Part shown: positions 26,714 to 34,514 of the stretch, one piece after another
Numbering within the stretch: position 1 is the first letter of the stretch
Layout of the letters: the number at the start of each line of letters is the position of its first letter
DNA from: an uncultured Paraprevotella sp.
Lineage (GTDB): Bacteria > Bacteroidota > Bacteroidia > Bacteroidales > Bacteroidaceae
Direction of reading: 5' to 3'
DNA length: 64,000 bases
NCBI GenBank assembly: GCA_947177395.1
Contig: CAMWUI010000006.1
Coordinates: 1-64,000, forward strand
The notes under the pieces: model-generated
Told to the model about the DNA's origin: nothing
The model's database searches: none
The model's input: only the letters and a program-made list of their open reading frames with translations
Position numbers and translations under genes: made by a program

Positions 26714-27895
26714 ATGAAGGAATTGTCATTGAAGTACGGATGCAACCCGAACCAGAAACCTTCGCGCATATACATGACGGAGGGCGAACTACCTATTGAA
26801 GTGTTGAACGGACGTCCCGGATATATCAATTTTCTGGATGCGCTCAATAGCTGGCAGTTGGTGAAAGAACTGAAAGCAGCTACGGGATTGCCTTCGGCCG
26901 CTTCTTTCAAACATGTGTCTCCGGCCGGTGCTGCTGTAGGACTTCCGTTGAGCGATACGTTGAAGAAAATTTATTTTGTGGATGATGTGAAACTTCCTTT
27001 GACTCCCATAGCTTGTGCATATGCCCGGGCACGTGGCGCCGACCGAATGTCAAGCTATGGAGATTTCATAGCGTTGAGTGATACATGCGACGAAGCGACA
27101 GCCACTCTTATCAAACGGGAGGTTTCCGACGGTGTGATTGCCCCGGATTATACGGAGGGTGCTTTGCAGATATTGAGAGAGAAGCGGAACGGAACGTATA
27201 ATGTGATCCGTATCAATCCGGATTATGTCCCCGAACCGATAGAGAGAAAGCAAGTGTTCGGCATTACTTTTGAACAGGGCCGTAACGAGGTGAATCTCAA
27301 CGACCCGTCTTTGTTCGAGAATATTCCTACAGAGAACAAAAACTTTCCGGAAGCAGCGCGTCGTGATCTGATTATTGCGCTGATTACACTGAAATATACT
27401 CAAAGTAATTCCGTTTGTTATGTAAAAGACGGACAAGCCATCGGTATCGGTGCGGGGCAGCAGAGCCGTATCCATTGTACCCGTCTGGCCGGAAACAAGG
27501 CAGATATCTGGTATCTGCGTCAGCATCCAAAAGTAATGAACCTGCCGTTTGTAGAGAAAATACGTCGTGCGGATCGTGACAATACTATCGATATTTATAT
27601 CAGTGATGATTATATGGATGTATTGGCAGACGGTGAATGGCAGAAATTCTTCACGGAGAAGCCGGAGCCGCTTACTCGTGAGGAGAAAAAAGAATGGCTT
27701 GCCGGTAATACGGGAGTGGCTTTGGGGTCGGATGCTTTTTTCCCCTTTGGCGACAATATCGAACGGGCTCACAAGAGCGGTGTGCAGTATGTAGCTCAAG
27801 CGGGTGGTAGCGTGCGCGATGATCATGTGATTTCCACATGTGATAAGTATGGAATCGCAATGGCTTTTACCGGTGTGCGTTTGTTCCATCATTAA
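26714..27895 (+). CDS. Stand-alone AICAR transformylase (PurH formyltransferase domain)
   Basis: This 393-aa protein transfers a formyl group from 10-formyltetrahydrofolate to AICAR in the ninth step of purine synthesis. It keeps the catalytic Lys-His pair (SFKHVSPAG, residues 66-67), the CYARARGADRMSS-like segment, TQSNSVCYVKDGQAIGIGAGQQSR, and the C-terminal IERAHKSGVQYVAQAGGSVRDD. It lacks the N-terminal IMP cyclohydrolase domain of normal bifunctional PurH. Bacteroidales often carry such a single-domain protein in addition to full purH. It has its own promoter-like box, and the small basic gene that follows may be co-transcribed. Confidence 0.9.
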   Translation: MKELSLKYGCNPNQKPSRIYMTEGELPIEVLNGRPGYINFLDALNSWQLVKELKAATGLPSAASFKHVSPAGAAVGLPLSDTLKKIYFVDDVKLPLTPIACAYARARGADRMSSYGDFIALSDTCDEATATLIKREVSDGVIAPDYTEGALQILREKRNGTYNVIRINPDYVPEPIERKQVFGITFEQGRNEVNLNDPSLFENIPTENKNFPEAARRDLIIALITLKYTQSNSVCYVKDGQAIGIGAGQQSRIHCTRLAGNKADIWYLRQHPKVMNLPFVEKIRRADRDNTIDIYISDDYMDVLADGEWQKFFTEKPEPLTREEKKEWLAGNTGVALGSDAFFPFGDNIERAHKSGVQYVAQAGGSVRDDHVISTCDKYGIAMAFTGVRLFHH

Positions 27896-27914
27896 TAAAG
27901 ACTGCATAGAAAAT

Positions 27915-28124
27915 ATGGCTAATTTCGGAGGGGACGATATAGACAAGGTAATTACCGGCGGTATTGTTTTTCGCGGAAGTTCCAAGAAAGAGCGACCGGT
28001 GGAAAATAAGGTGAAGACCAAGGCCAAGAAGAAAGCCTATATTACCGGTTCTCACGGTTCCGGCTCTGCCAGAATGAAAGCGGATATACGCCGAAAAAGG
28101 GCCAACCGGCATAAGAACGGATGA
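27915..28124 (+). CDS. Small basic protein of unknown function
   Basis: The 69-aa reading frame (MANFGGDDIDKVITGGIVFRGSSKKERPVENKVKTKAKKK...) starts at ATG 27915, 19 bases after the AICAR transformylase stop. The C-terminal half is very basic (KTKAKKKAYI, RMKADIRRKRANRHK), which suggests nucleic acid or ribosome contact. The track start at 27840 overlaps the previous gene and is rejected. No ribosome-binding site is obvious. No family is recognised with certainty. Confidence 0.45.
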   Translation: MANFGGDDIDKVITGGIVFRGSSKKERPVENKVKTKAKKKAYITGSHGSGSARMKADIRRKRANRHKNG

Positions 28125-28187
28125 TTTTCCAGAAAGCACTGATACATTACTGTGTATTGGTGCTTTTTGAATATACACTTTCTTAGG

Positions 28188-28296
28188 GTGTAACGAAGCA
28201 CTTTTTCAGGGGTTGAAACAGTGCTTCGTTAGTTGTTCAATCAGTGCTTCATTACACTCTCAAACAGTGCTCCGTTAAGGTGTAACAAAGCACTGA
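28188..28296. repeat. Alternating short repeats, motif AGTGCTTCGTTA
   Basis: Copies are seen as GTGTAACGAAGCACT, CAGTGCTTCGTTA, CAGTGCTTCATTACAC, CAGTGCTCCGTTA and GTGTAACAAAGCACTG. The first and last are inverted relative to the middle three, so the RNA could fold into several alternative hairpins. Confidence 0.7.
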
Positions 28297-28325
28297 TTGA
28301 AGGTCCGAAAAAGTGAGTCGGAAAA

Positions 28326-28390
28326 CATCGACATTTCTCGACACTCATCGACAGTTGGCATTTCCGTTGTGTTGTATCTTGCAAAATGGA
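28326..28390. repeat. Dispersed intergenic repeat, copy R2
   Basis: This contains TCGACATTTCTCGACACTCATCGACAG, then GTGTTGTATCTTG and ATGGAGG, and aligns with 12829-12890. Confidence 0.6.
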
Positions 28391-28462
28391 GGTAAAATAT
28401 ATTCCTTAACCAATCATCCGATTTCTACGTCCGTGTAGGGCGTAAAAATCGGATGATATTTG

Positions 28463-28858
28463 TGGAGCTGGAGGGAATCGAACCCTCGTCCAAACAGGGA
28501 AATCATATGCTTTCTACACGCTTATCCCGGCCTTCGGTTTTCGAACGCAAACAAGACCCGGGCCACCCGTTTACGCCTTATCCTCTAAATTTTCACCGAT
28601 AGCGCGAGGCCGCTATCGGCTATCCCCGATTTGGCTGCACCACTGATCCGGAATGCTTCGGAGCAACAGCTTCCGAGTGATGTCTCGTTTCAGCACCTTG
28701 TGCCGAAATAAAGGTAATCTACTATACTTCGATTACGCAGCGAGAGCGTAGTTATTTTCGCCAGATAAATTTTTGGTAACTGAGATTCAAGAGGAAATCA
28801 CCGACCCTCTGCGTGCTTACATACCATTCCTTCCTGCTGTCAAATCCATGTCAACCCC
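28463..28858 (-). ncRNA. ssrA: Transfer-messenger RNA
   Basis: Read on the minus strand, this 396-base RNA begins GGGGTTGAC and ends CAGCTCC plus A73, which pair as a seven-base acceptor stem; CCA is not encoded. The T-arm GAGGGTTCGATTCCCTC is present. The tag frame reads GGC GAA AAT AAC TAC GCT CTC GCT GCG TAA, giving tag residues GENNYALAA before the stop. The RNA rescues stalled ribosomes and tags their products for proteolysis. A TATCTTTG box lies about 47-54 bases upstream of its 5' end. Confidence 0.96.
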
Positions 28859-28904
28859 GAGTACTGCTATGTATAATACAATCCCAAATCGTATTTTTCG
28901 GAAG

Positions 28905-28912
28905 CAAAGATA
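28905..28912 (-). promoter_or_regulatory. TAnnTTTG box for ssrA
   Basis: On the minus strand TATCTTTG lies about 50 bases upstream of the mature tmRNA 5' end, leaving a short leader that RNase P would remove. Confidence 0.6.
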
Positions 28913-28993
28913 CATATAAAAAATGAGAAAAAGGCAGGGATTAGGCTCTTTTTTAGATAAAGGAAGCGATAACACGCTTTTGTGATTATTTTT

Positions 28994-29024
28994 TTGCAGA
29001 GGAGAAAAAAAAGTACTTCCTTTG
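28994..29024 (+). promoter_or_regulatory. Candidate promoter of the export block
   Basis: TTG at 28994-28996 and TTCCTTTG at 29017-29024 (one mismatch to TAnnTTTG) are spaced by 20 bases, about 65 bases before the sugar transferase ATG. Confidence 0.4.
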
Positions 29025-29087
29025 CAATAATTTGGATTTATAATAGTTTCTTTTATATAAAGTAAAAGCGCACGTTTCAATATAATA

Positions 29088-29720
29088 ATGAATCAAGTAG
29101 CTGTGGGTATGGAAATTTGCGATGGAATGAATGGCTTGGAACGGGGCATAAAGCGAATGTTCGATTTGCTATGCTCGATGGTCGGGCTTGTTTGTTTGTC
29201 ACCGGTGTTTTTATATGTGTATATAAAATTGCGTCGTCAGGGAGATGGGCCTGTGATTTATCGTCAGGAGCGTATCGGTTATAAGGGAAAACCTTTTGAT
29301 ATTCTTAAATTTCGGACAATGAAAATAGATTCCGAGATTGAAGGAGTGCCTCAATTGGCTCAAAAGAGCGATGACAGGCTGACCCCGGTTGGATGTTGGC
29401 TGCGTGCCCATCATCTGGATGAATTGCCACAGTTGTGGAACGTGTTTCGCGGTGAGATGTCTTTTGTCGGTCCTCGGCCGGAACGGCTTTTCTTTATCAG
29501 GCAGATAATGGAACAAGATCCCAATTATGAATATATCTACCTGATGCGTCCGGGGCTGACTTCCATGGCCACTTTATATAACGGTTATACGGATACGATG
29601 GAGAAAATGCTGATTCGTTTACGTATGGATCTGGATTATTTGCAGAAAAGAACGTTGTGGGAAGATTTGAAGATAATTCTTGTTACAGTGCAGTTTATTC
29701 TGAAAGGAAAGAAATTCTAA
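29088..29720 (+). CDS. Initiating sugar transferase (undecaprenyl-phosphate sugar phosphotransferase)
   Basis: This 210-aa membrane enzyme of the bacterial sugar transferase family links a sugar phosphate to undecaprenyl phosphate and begins a polysaccharide repeat unit. It has one N-terminal membrane hairpin (FDLLCSMVGLVCLSPVFLYVYI, 25-46), PVIYRQERIGYKGKPFDILKFRTM at 55-78 and LDELPQLWNVFRGEMSFVGPRPE at 110-132. It lacks the extra N-terminal membrane domain of WbaP-type enzymes, so it is the short PglC-like form. It heads a plus-strand set with the Wza-, Wzz- and polymerase-type genes. Confidence 0.9.
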   Translation: MNQVAVGMEICDGMNGLERGIKRMFDLLCSMVGLVCLSPVFLYVYIKLRRQGDGPVIYRQERIGYKGKPFDILKFRTMKIDSEIEGVPQLAQKSDDRLTPVGCWLRAHHLDELPQLWNVFRGEMSFVGPRPERLFFIRQIMEQDPNYEYIYLMRPGLTSMATLYNGYTDTMEKMLIRLRMDLDYLQKRTLWEDLKIILVTVQFILKGKKF

Positions 29721-29731
29721 GTTTTTGAATA

Positions 29732-32266
29732 ATGAATAAGCGATATATATTTCTGTTTCTGTTTCTGTTGTGCACGTGGACGGTAGGTTTTGCTCAGTCT
29801 TCGATGACGGACGAACAGATTATGCAGTATGTCCTGAAAGCTCACGAGGCCGGTAAAAGTAATAGTGAGATTGCTGCGGAACTGATGAAAAAAGGTATTA
29901 ATATCAGTCGTTTACAGCAAATAAGACATAAGTATGAAAAGCAGCAGAAGGGAAATATTCCAGGTGCGAAAGATGTTCTTGGTACGGATGATGGTGGAGT
30001 GGAATCGGGTAAGCGTCTGCGTGAAGCGAACACGAACGAGGAAAGGTTGAGAGGGGTTCATCAGCGTCGCAATACTCCGGTCAATCGTTCAAAACTGACG
30101 GAAAAGCAGCGTCAGTTGTATGACAGCAATTTGCAGAACGGCATGACGGATGAACTGAGTTTTTTACCGGATTCCATGATGCTGATGACAGAAGACATGT
30201 ACCGGATGTATGACATGCGGGAAGACGGTCGGCGGAAGGTGTTCGGACGGGATATTTTTAATCTTGACATGTTGTCCTTCGAGCCTAATATGAATGTAGC
30301 CACGCCGGCAAATTATCGTTTGGGAGCCGGGGATGATATATATATAGATGTATGGGGAGCTTCGGAGAAAAGCATCCAGGCTACAATCTCACCGGACGGG
30401 ACTATTCAGGTAGAAGGATTGGGGCCGGTTAATGTGGCCGGAATGACGGTGGCTTCGGCTAATGCCTATTTGCAGACCGAGTTGAAAAAGATCTATGCTT
30501 CTTCCAATATCCGCGTGACAGTGGGACAGACAAAAACCATAACGGTCAATGTGATGGGAGAGGTTGTGGCGCCAGGTACTTATACGTTGTCGGCTTTTGC
30601 CACCGCTTTTCATGCTCTGTATGTATCCGGAGGCGTGAATGATATAGGTACGTTGCGCGATATTAAAGTATACAGAAACAGCAGACTTGTGAGGACGGTC
30701 GATGTGTACGATTATATCCTGAACGGACGGATGGGAGATAATATCCGTTTGGAAGACAATGATATGATATATGTGGGTACGTACAACAGTCTGGTGGATA
30801 TAACAGGTAAGGTGAAGCGCCCTATGTATTATGAGATGAAGGGCAACGAGACCCTTGCAACGTTATTGGATTTCTCTGGGGGATTTAGCAGTGATGCATA
30901 TAAAAACAGTGTGCGGCTGATCCGGAAGACCGGGCGTGATTATTCCATTCATACGGTAGACGAGTTTGATCTGGCTTCTTTTCAGTTGATGGACGGGGAT
31001 TCGGTGACTGTAGATTCTATCATCCCGCGTTTTTCTAATATGGTTGAGGTAAAGGGAGCCGTTTATCGTCCCGGTATGTATCAGATGGATGGTAAGATAA
31101 AGACGGTACGTGAGTTGATGAATCATATAGACGGAGTGACGGAAGAAGCATTTCTGGGGCGTGCCTTATTGCATCGCAGGCGTGCAGACCGTTCGCTGGA
31201 AGTGTTGGCTCTGAATCTGGGAGGAGTTATAGACGGAACGATGCCCGATGTGCCCTTGCGCAACGAAGACGTGCTCTATGTGTTCAGCAACGAGGAGGCG
31301 CAGAATGAACAGACGATGACCGTGTACGGTGAGGTTCGTTATCCCGGTGTGTATCATTATGCACGCAACACTTCGTTGGAAGACTTTATCCTGCAGGCTG
31401 GCGGACTTACGGATGCCGCGTCTACGGTGAAAGTGGATGTGGCACGCCGTATCGTAAACAGGAGTGCCTTGAACAGCGGGCGGGCCATATCCAAGACCTA
31501 TACGTTTGCGTTGAAGGACGGTCTTGTGGTGGATGGAGATCCGGGCTTCACTTTGGAACCCTTTGATGAAGTGTATGTCCGCAAGAGTCCCGAATACCAT
31601 GTACAGCAGAATGTAAAAATCGAAGGTGAGGTCGCTTTTGAAGGTGAATACGTTTTGTCGCAGAAAAACGAACGTCTTACTGATTTGATAAAAAGAGCCG
31701 GTGGTTTTACGGATGACGCTTATATCCGTGGTGCCCGTCTGGAACGTAATATGACAGGGGAAGAGTTGGTACGGAAGCAGGCGACTTTGAAACTGACGGC
31801 CTCCGGAGATTCCATCGATATGTCGACATTGGATTTGGCAACCACATATTCCGTAGGTATCGAACTTGAGAAAGCAATGGCCAATCCCGGAGGAGACTAT
31901 GATGTCGTGTTGCGGGATGGAGACCGCCTGGTGGTGCCTGGTATGCAGAATACGATAAAGATAAATGGAGCCGTGATGTTCCCCAATACGGTTGCCTATA
32001 GGAGCGGTGCCAAACTTTCCTATTATATAAATCAGGCCGGCGGATATAATTCCAAAGCCAAGCGACGTCATGCTTTTGTCGTGAATATCAATGGAACGGT
32101 GGCACGTGCCAGCAAGGTGAAGGATATCCAGCCGGGTAGTGAGATTATTGTGCCGACGAAGGAAGAACGCCGCAAGCTGACACCTTCGGAGATGGTGACT
32201 ATCGGTACGTCCACGGCATCGTTGGCGACCATGGTGGCCACAATCGTGACATTGTTCAGGAAATAA
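29732..32266 (+). CDS. Wza-like outer membrane polysaccharide export protein with SLBB domains
   Basis: This 844-aa exported protein has a signal peptide (ending VGFAQ), a polysaccharide biosynthesis/export domain at about residues 198-260 (GAGDDIYIDVWGA..VEGLGPV), and then about six SLBB repeats (for example VMGEVVAPGTYTLS, VKGAVYRPGMYQMD, VYGEVRYPGVYHYA, IEGEVAFEGEYVLS, INGAVMFPNTVAYR). It ends in a hydrophobic segment (VTIGTSTASLATMVATIVTLF). Such proteins form the outer membrane channel for capsule or exopolysaccharide. It is longer than E. coli Wza, as is usual in Bacteroidetes. It precedes the Wzz-like gene by six bases. Confidence 0.9.
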   Translation: MNKRYIFLFLFLLCTWTVGFAQSSMTDEQIMQYVLKAHEAGKSNSEIAAELMKKGINISRLQQIRHKYEKQQKGNIPGAKDVLGTDDGGVESGKRLREANTNEERLRGVHQRRNTPVNRSKLTEKQRQLYDSNLQNGMTDELSFLPDSMMLMTEDMYRMYDMREDGRRKVFGRDIFNLDMLSFEPNMNVATPANYRLGAGDDIYIDVWGASEKSIQATISPDGTIQVEGLGPVNVAGMTVASANAYLQTELKKIYASSNIRVTVGQTKTITVNVMGEVVAPGTYTLSAFATAFHALYVSGGVNDIGTLRDIKVYRNSRLVRTVDVYDYILNGRMGDNIRLEDNDMIYVGTYNSLVDITGKVKRPMYYEMKGNETLATLLDFSGGFSSDAYKNSVRLIRKTGRDYSIHTVDEFDLASFQLMDGDSVTVDSIIPRFSNMVEVKGAVYRPGMYQMDGKIKTVRELMNHIDGVTEEAFLGRALLHRRRADRSLEVLALNLGGVIDGTMPDVPLRNEDVLYVFSNEEAQNEQTMTVYGEVRYPGVYHYARNTSLEDFILQAGGLTDAASTVKVDVARRIVNRSALNSGRAISKTYTFALKDGLVVDGDPGFTLEPFDEVYVRKSPEYHVQQNVKIEGEVAFEGEYVLSQKNERLTDLIKRAGGFTDDAYIRGARLERNMTGEELVRKQATLKLTASGDSIDMSTLDLATTYSVGIELEKAMANPGGDYDVVLRDGDRLVVPGMQNTIKINGAVMFPNTVAYRSGAKLSYYINQAGGYNSKAKRRHAFVVNINGTVARASKVKDIQPGSEIIVPTKEERRKLTPSEMVTIGTSTASLATMVATIVTLFRK

Positions 32267-32272
32267 AATGTT

Positions 32273-33352
32273 ATGGAGAAGCAGGAAGGACGCATATCGG
32301 AGTTACGGGAAGATTGGGGAAAACTTCGCACGTTTGTGACTGTATTGTGGAGCGAACGGCGTATATATATAAAGTATGCCCTTGTCGCTTTTGTCGTAGC
32401 GGTGGTGATCGTTTTCAGTATACCGAAGACTTATTCCACATCAGTCATGTTGGCTCCCGAGTCTCAGAAATCAGTTTTGAGCGGAAGCATGTCTTCTTTG
32501 GCCAGTATGGCCGGATTGAATCTGGGTGGAATGTCGGAAGATGCTTTCGGTGTGGACCTGTACCCGACGATAGTAGCTTCGAAAGACTTCCTGACCCAGT
32601 TGTTTGACGTGCGGGTGCGGTCTCGTGAACGGGATATAGACACGACCTATGCTGCTTATCTGACAAATTACCAGCGAACGGCTTGGTGGGGGTATCCGGC
32701 CAAATGGATCGGCGGCCTTGTAAAAGCCCTGTTGCCGGATGACGGTTCGTTGGAAGATGCGCAAAAAGGCGGGCCGAAGAAACTTTCTAAGGATGAGACG
32801 GCGCTTTATAAGGCCATGCAGGGATGTGTTCTTTGTTCTGTGGACGAATATACGGGCATATTGACCATAACGGTGTTTGATCAGGATCCTGAAATCTGTA
32901 CGATAATGGCGGATACTGTGGTGCACAGGCTGAGTGATTTTATTCTGGACTACCGCACCCATAAGGCACGGACAGATTATGAGTACACTTATAATTTGTG
33001 TGAGGATGCCCGTCGGAGCTATTTGCAGGCTCAAGGGCGGTATGCTGAATTTGTGGCTTCGCATTCCGATATTTATTCTCCGGTGGTGAAAGCCCGGGCT
33101 GAGTTTCTGGAGAATGAGTCGCAACTGGCGTATACGGCCTATAGCCAGCTGATGGCACAGGTGCAGTTGGCACAGACAAAGTTGCGTGAGAGCACTCCGG
33201 TTTATACATTCATTGAGTCGGCTTACATGCCGGAACGGGCTTCTTCCCCGAAGAAGGTGCTGACGGTGCTGGCTTTTCTGTTCTTGTCCTGTGTGGCGGC
33301 ATCGGCAAAGCTGTTCTATAAGTATTTCATAGCGGAAGATGGATCTAAGTAG
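32273..33352 (+). CDS. Wzz-type chain-length determinant protein
   Basis: This 359-aa inner membrane protein has a transmembrane segment near residues 28-50 (YALVAFVVAVVIVFSIP), a large periplasmic part, and a second membrane segment near the end (VLTVLAFLFLSCVAASAKLFY) preceded by the Pro-containing APERASSPKK motif typical of Wzz proteins. It lacks a tyrosine kinase domain. It sets chain length together with the exporter upstream and the polymerase downstream, whose reading frame begins 14 bases before its stop. Confidence 0.85.
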   Translation: MEKQEGRISELREDWGKLRTFVTVLWSERRIYIKYALVAFVVAVVIVFSIPKTYSTSVMLAPESQKSVLSGSMSSLASMAGLNLGGMSEDAFGVDLYPTIVASKDFLTQLFDVRVRSRERDIDTTYAAYLTNYQRTAWWGYPAKWIGGLVKALLPDDGSLEDAQKGGPKKLSKDETALYKAMQGCVLCSVDEYTGILTITVFDQDPEICTIMADTVVHRLSDFILDYRTHKARTDYEYTYNLCEDARRSYLQAQGRYAEFVASHSDIYSPVVKARAEFLENESQLAYTAYSQLMAQVQLAQTKLRESTPVYTFIESAYMPERASSPKKVLTVLAFLFLSCVAASAKLFYKYFIAEDGSK

Positions 33353-34514
33353 CCTGAAGCAGAAAGGTGGCAATTATTTGTTCGCGTTTCTTATCTTTCT
33401 GTTTGCGATAGATCCGACCAATACGATCTTTCATCTGAAGGATGTTGCGTTTGTGTTGCTGATGGCTTATAATGTGGTTTTCTTTAAACCTGATTACCGT
33501 AAATTTCTCTATTTTGCAGTCGGATGCCTGGCCATAACGTTGGGCTGGTTGTTTGCTACAATGCGGGGCATGGTGACAGACGGGGATTTCTGTTTTATCC
33601 TGTATAAATCCCTGGCTCCTTTGCTGTTGTTGCCTTGGATTCATCATTATGATGTATTGCGGCTGTCCCGTTGGCCGGTGTTCTGTACAGGATTTCTGAT
33701 AATCATGTTGTTCTGGATTATTGTGTTTATACCTCAGACAGAGACGGCCATATATCTGTTTATGCGTAAATCCGATGATACGATTATGATGTCGTGGCGT
33801 GCTTTCCTCGGGATACGTGTATTCTGTATGTATCACAAATCCACCGTAAGTTTCTTATTGGTGTTCGCTATTGCATTTTACCAGACCATTCATAAAGAGC
33901 GGCGGACGTTCCAGGCGGTAATGGTTGCTTTGGTATTGATTCATACGTTTGTCATTAGCGGTACGCGCAGCACGATGTTGTTGCCGTTTCTGCTGATGGG
34001 GCTTATCATATTCAAGTTCTATCATGATAAGCGATATTATAATTATGTGTTGTATCCTGTATTGGGCTTGGCAGCAGTGGCATTCTTTCTCCTGCTGTAT
34101 AAATTGTTGTCCGAGACAACAGAGCCGTCCAATATGGTAAAGTATGCCCATCTTACATCGTATGGAGAATTGTTCGAGGAAAATCCGTTGTATTTTCTGT
34201 GGGGAGAAGGTCCCGGTACGCGGTTCTATAGTGCGGGATTCCATAAAATGAGTTTACAGACCGAATGGACTTATGTCGAATTGATTCGTTATATGGGTGT
34301 TTTTTGTGTACTGGTTCTGTTTTTATTCCTTTATCCGTTGGTGAAAATATGGAAATTGCGACACCGTGATGACAGTTGCTATGTAATCGCTTTCGCTTTC
34401 TTTATTTATATGATTATAGCCGGTACGAATCCCCTGTTGCTTTCGTCCACCGGAATGTTTACCTTGCTTACCGTCTACAGTTTTCTGGATCGGATAGAGA
34501 CCCAGAGGGAATGA
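33339..34514 (+). CDS. O-antigen polymerase/ligase-type membrane protein
   Basis: This 391-aa protein has about ten hydrophobic segments and one large periplasmic loop in its second half (SETTEPSNMVKYAHLTSYGELFEENPLYFLWGEGPGTRFY), a layout shared by Wzy polymerases and WaaL ligases. Sequence conservation in these families is low, so the call rests on topology and neighbours. Its start overlaps the Wzz-like gene by 14 bases. Its 3' end overlaps the convergent flippase gene by 40 coding bases. Confidence 0.75.
   Translation: MDLSSLKQKGGNYLFAFLIFLFAIDPTNTIFHLKDVAFVLLMAYNVVFFKPDYRKFLYFAVGCLAITLGWLFATMRGMVTDGDFCFILYKSLAPLLLLPWIHHYDVLRLSRWPVFCTGFLIIMLFWIIVFIPQTETAIYLFMRKSDDTIMMSWRAFLGIRVFCMYHKSTVSFLLVFAIAFYQTIHKERRTFQAVMVALVLIHTFVISGTRSTMLLPFLLMGLIIFKFYHDKRYYNYVLYPVLGLAAVAFFLLLYKLLSETTEPSNMVKYAHLTSYGELFEENPLYFLWGEGPGTRFYSAGFHKMSLQTEWTYVELIRYMGVFCVLVLFLFLYPLVKIWKLRHRDDSCYVIAFAFFIYMIIAGTNPLLLSSTGMFTLLTVYSFLDRIETQRE

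Larger units (their letters stand above)
28125..28462. other. Gene-free region with short repeats
   Basis: This 338-base gap before the tmRNA gene holds five related copies of a 12-14-base motif (GTGTAACGAAGCACT and its reverse complement) at 28188-28296, and a second copy of the dispersed repeat at 28326-28390. The tmRNA terminator must lie in this gap: CCGATTTCTACG and CGTAAAAATCGG at about 28419-28451 form a hairpin that suits it. Confidence 0.55.

Noticed and set aside
28817-29080. 87-aa minus-strand ORF next to tmRNA
   Set aside because: It overlaps the tmRNA gene and its promoter region.
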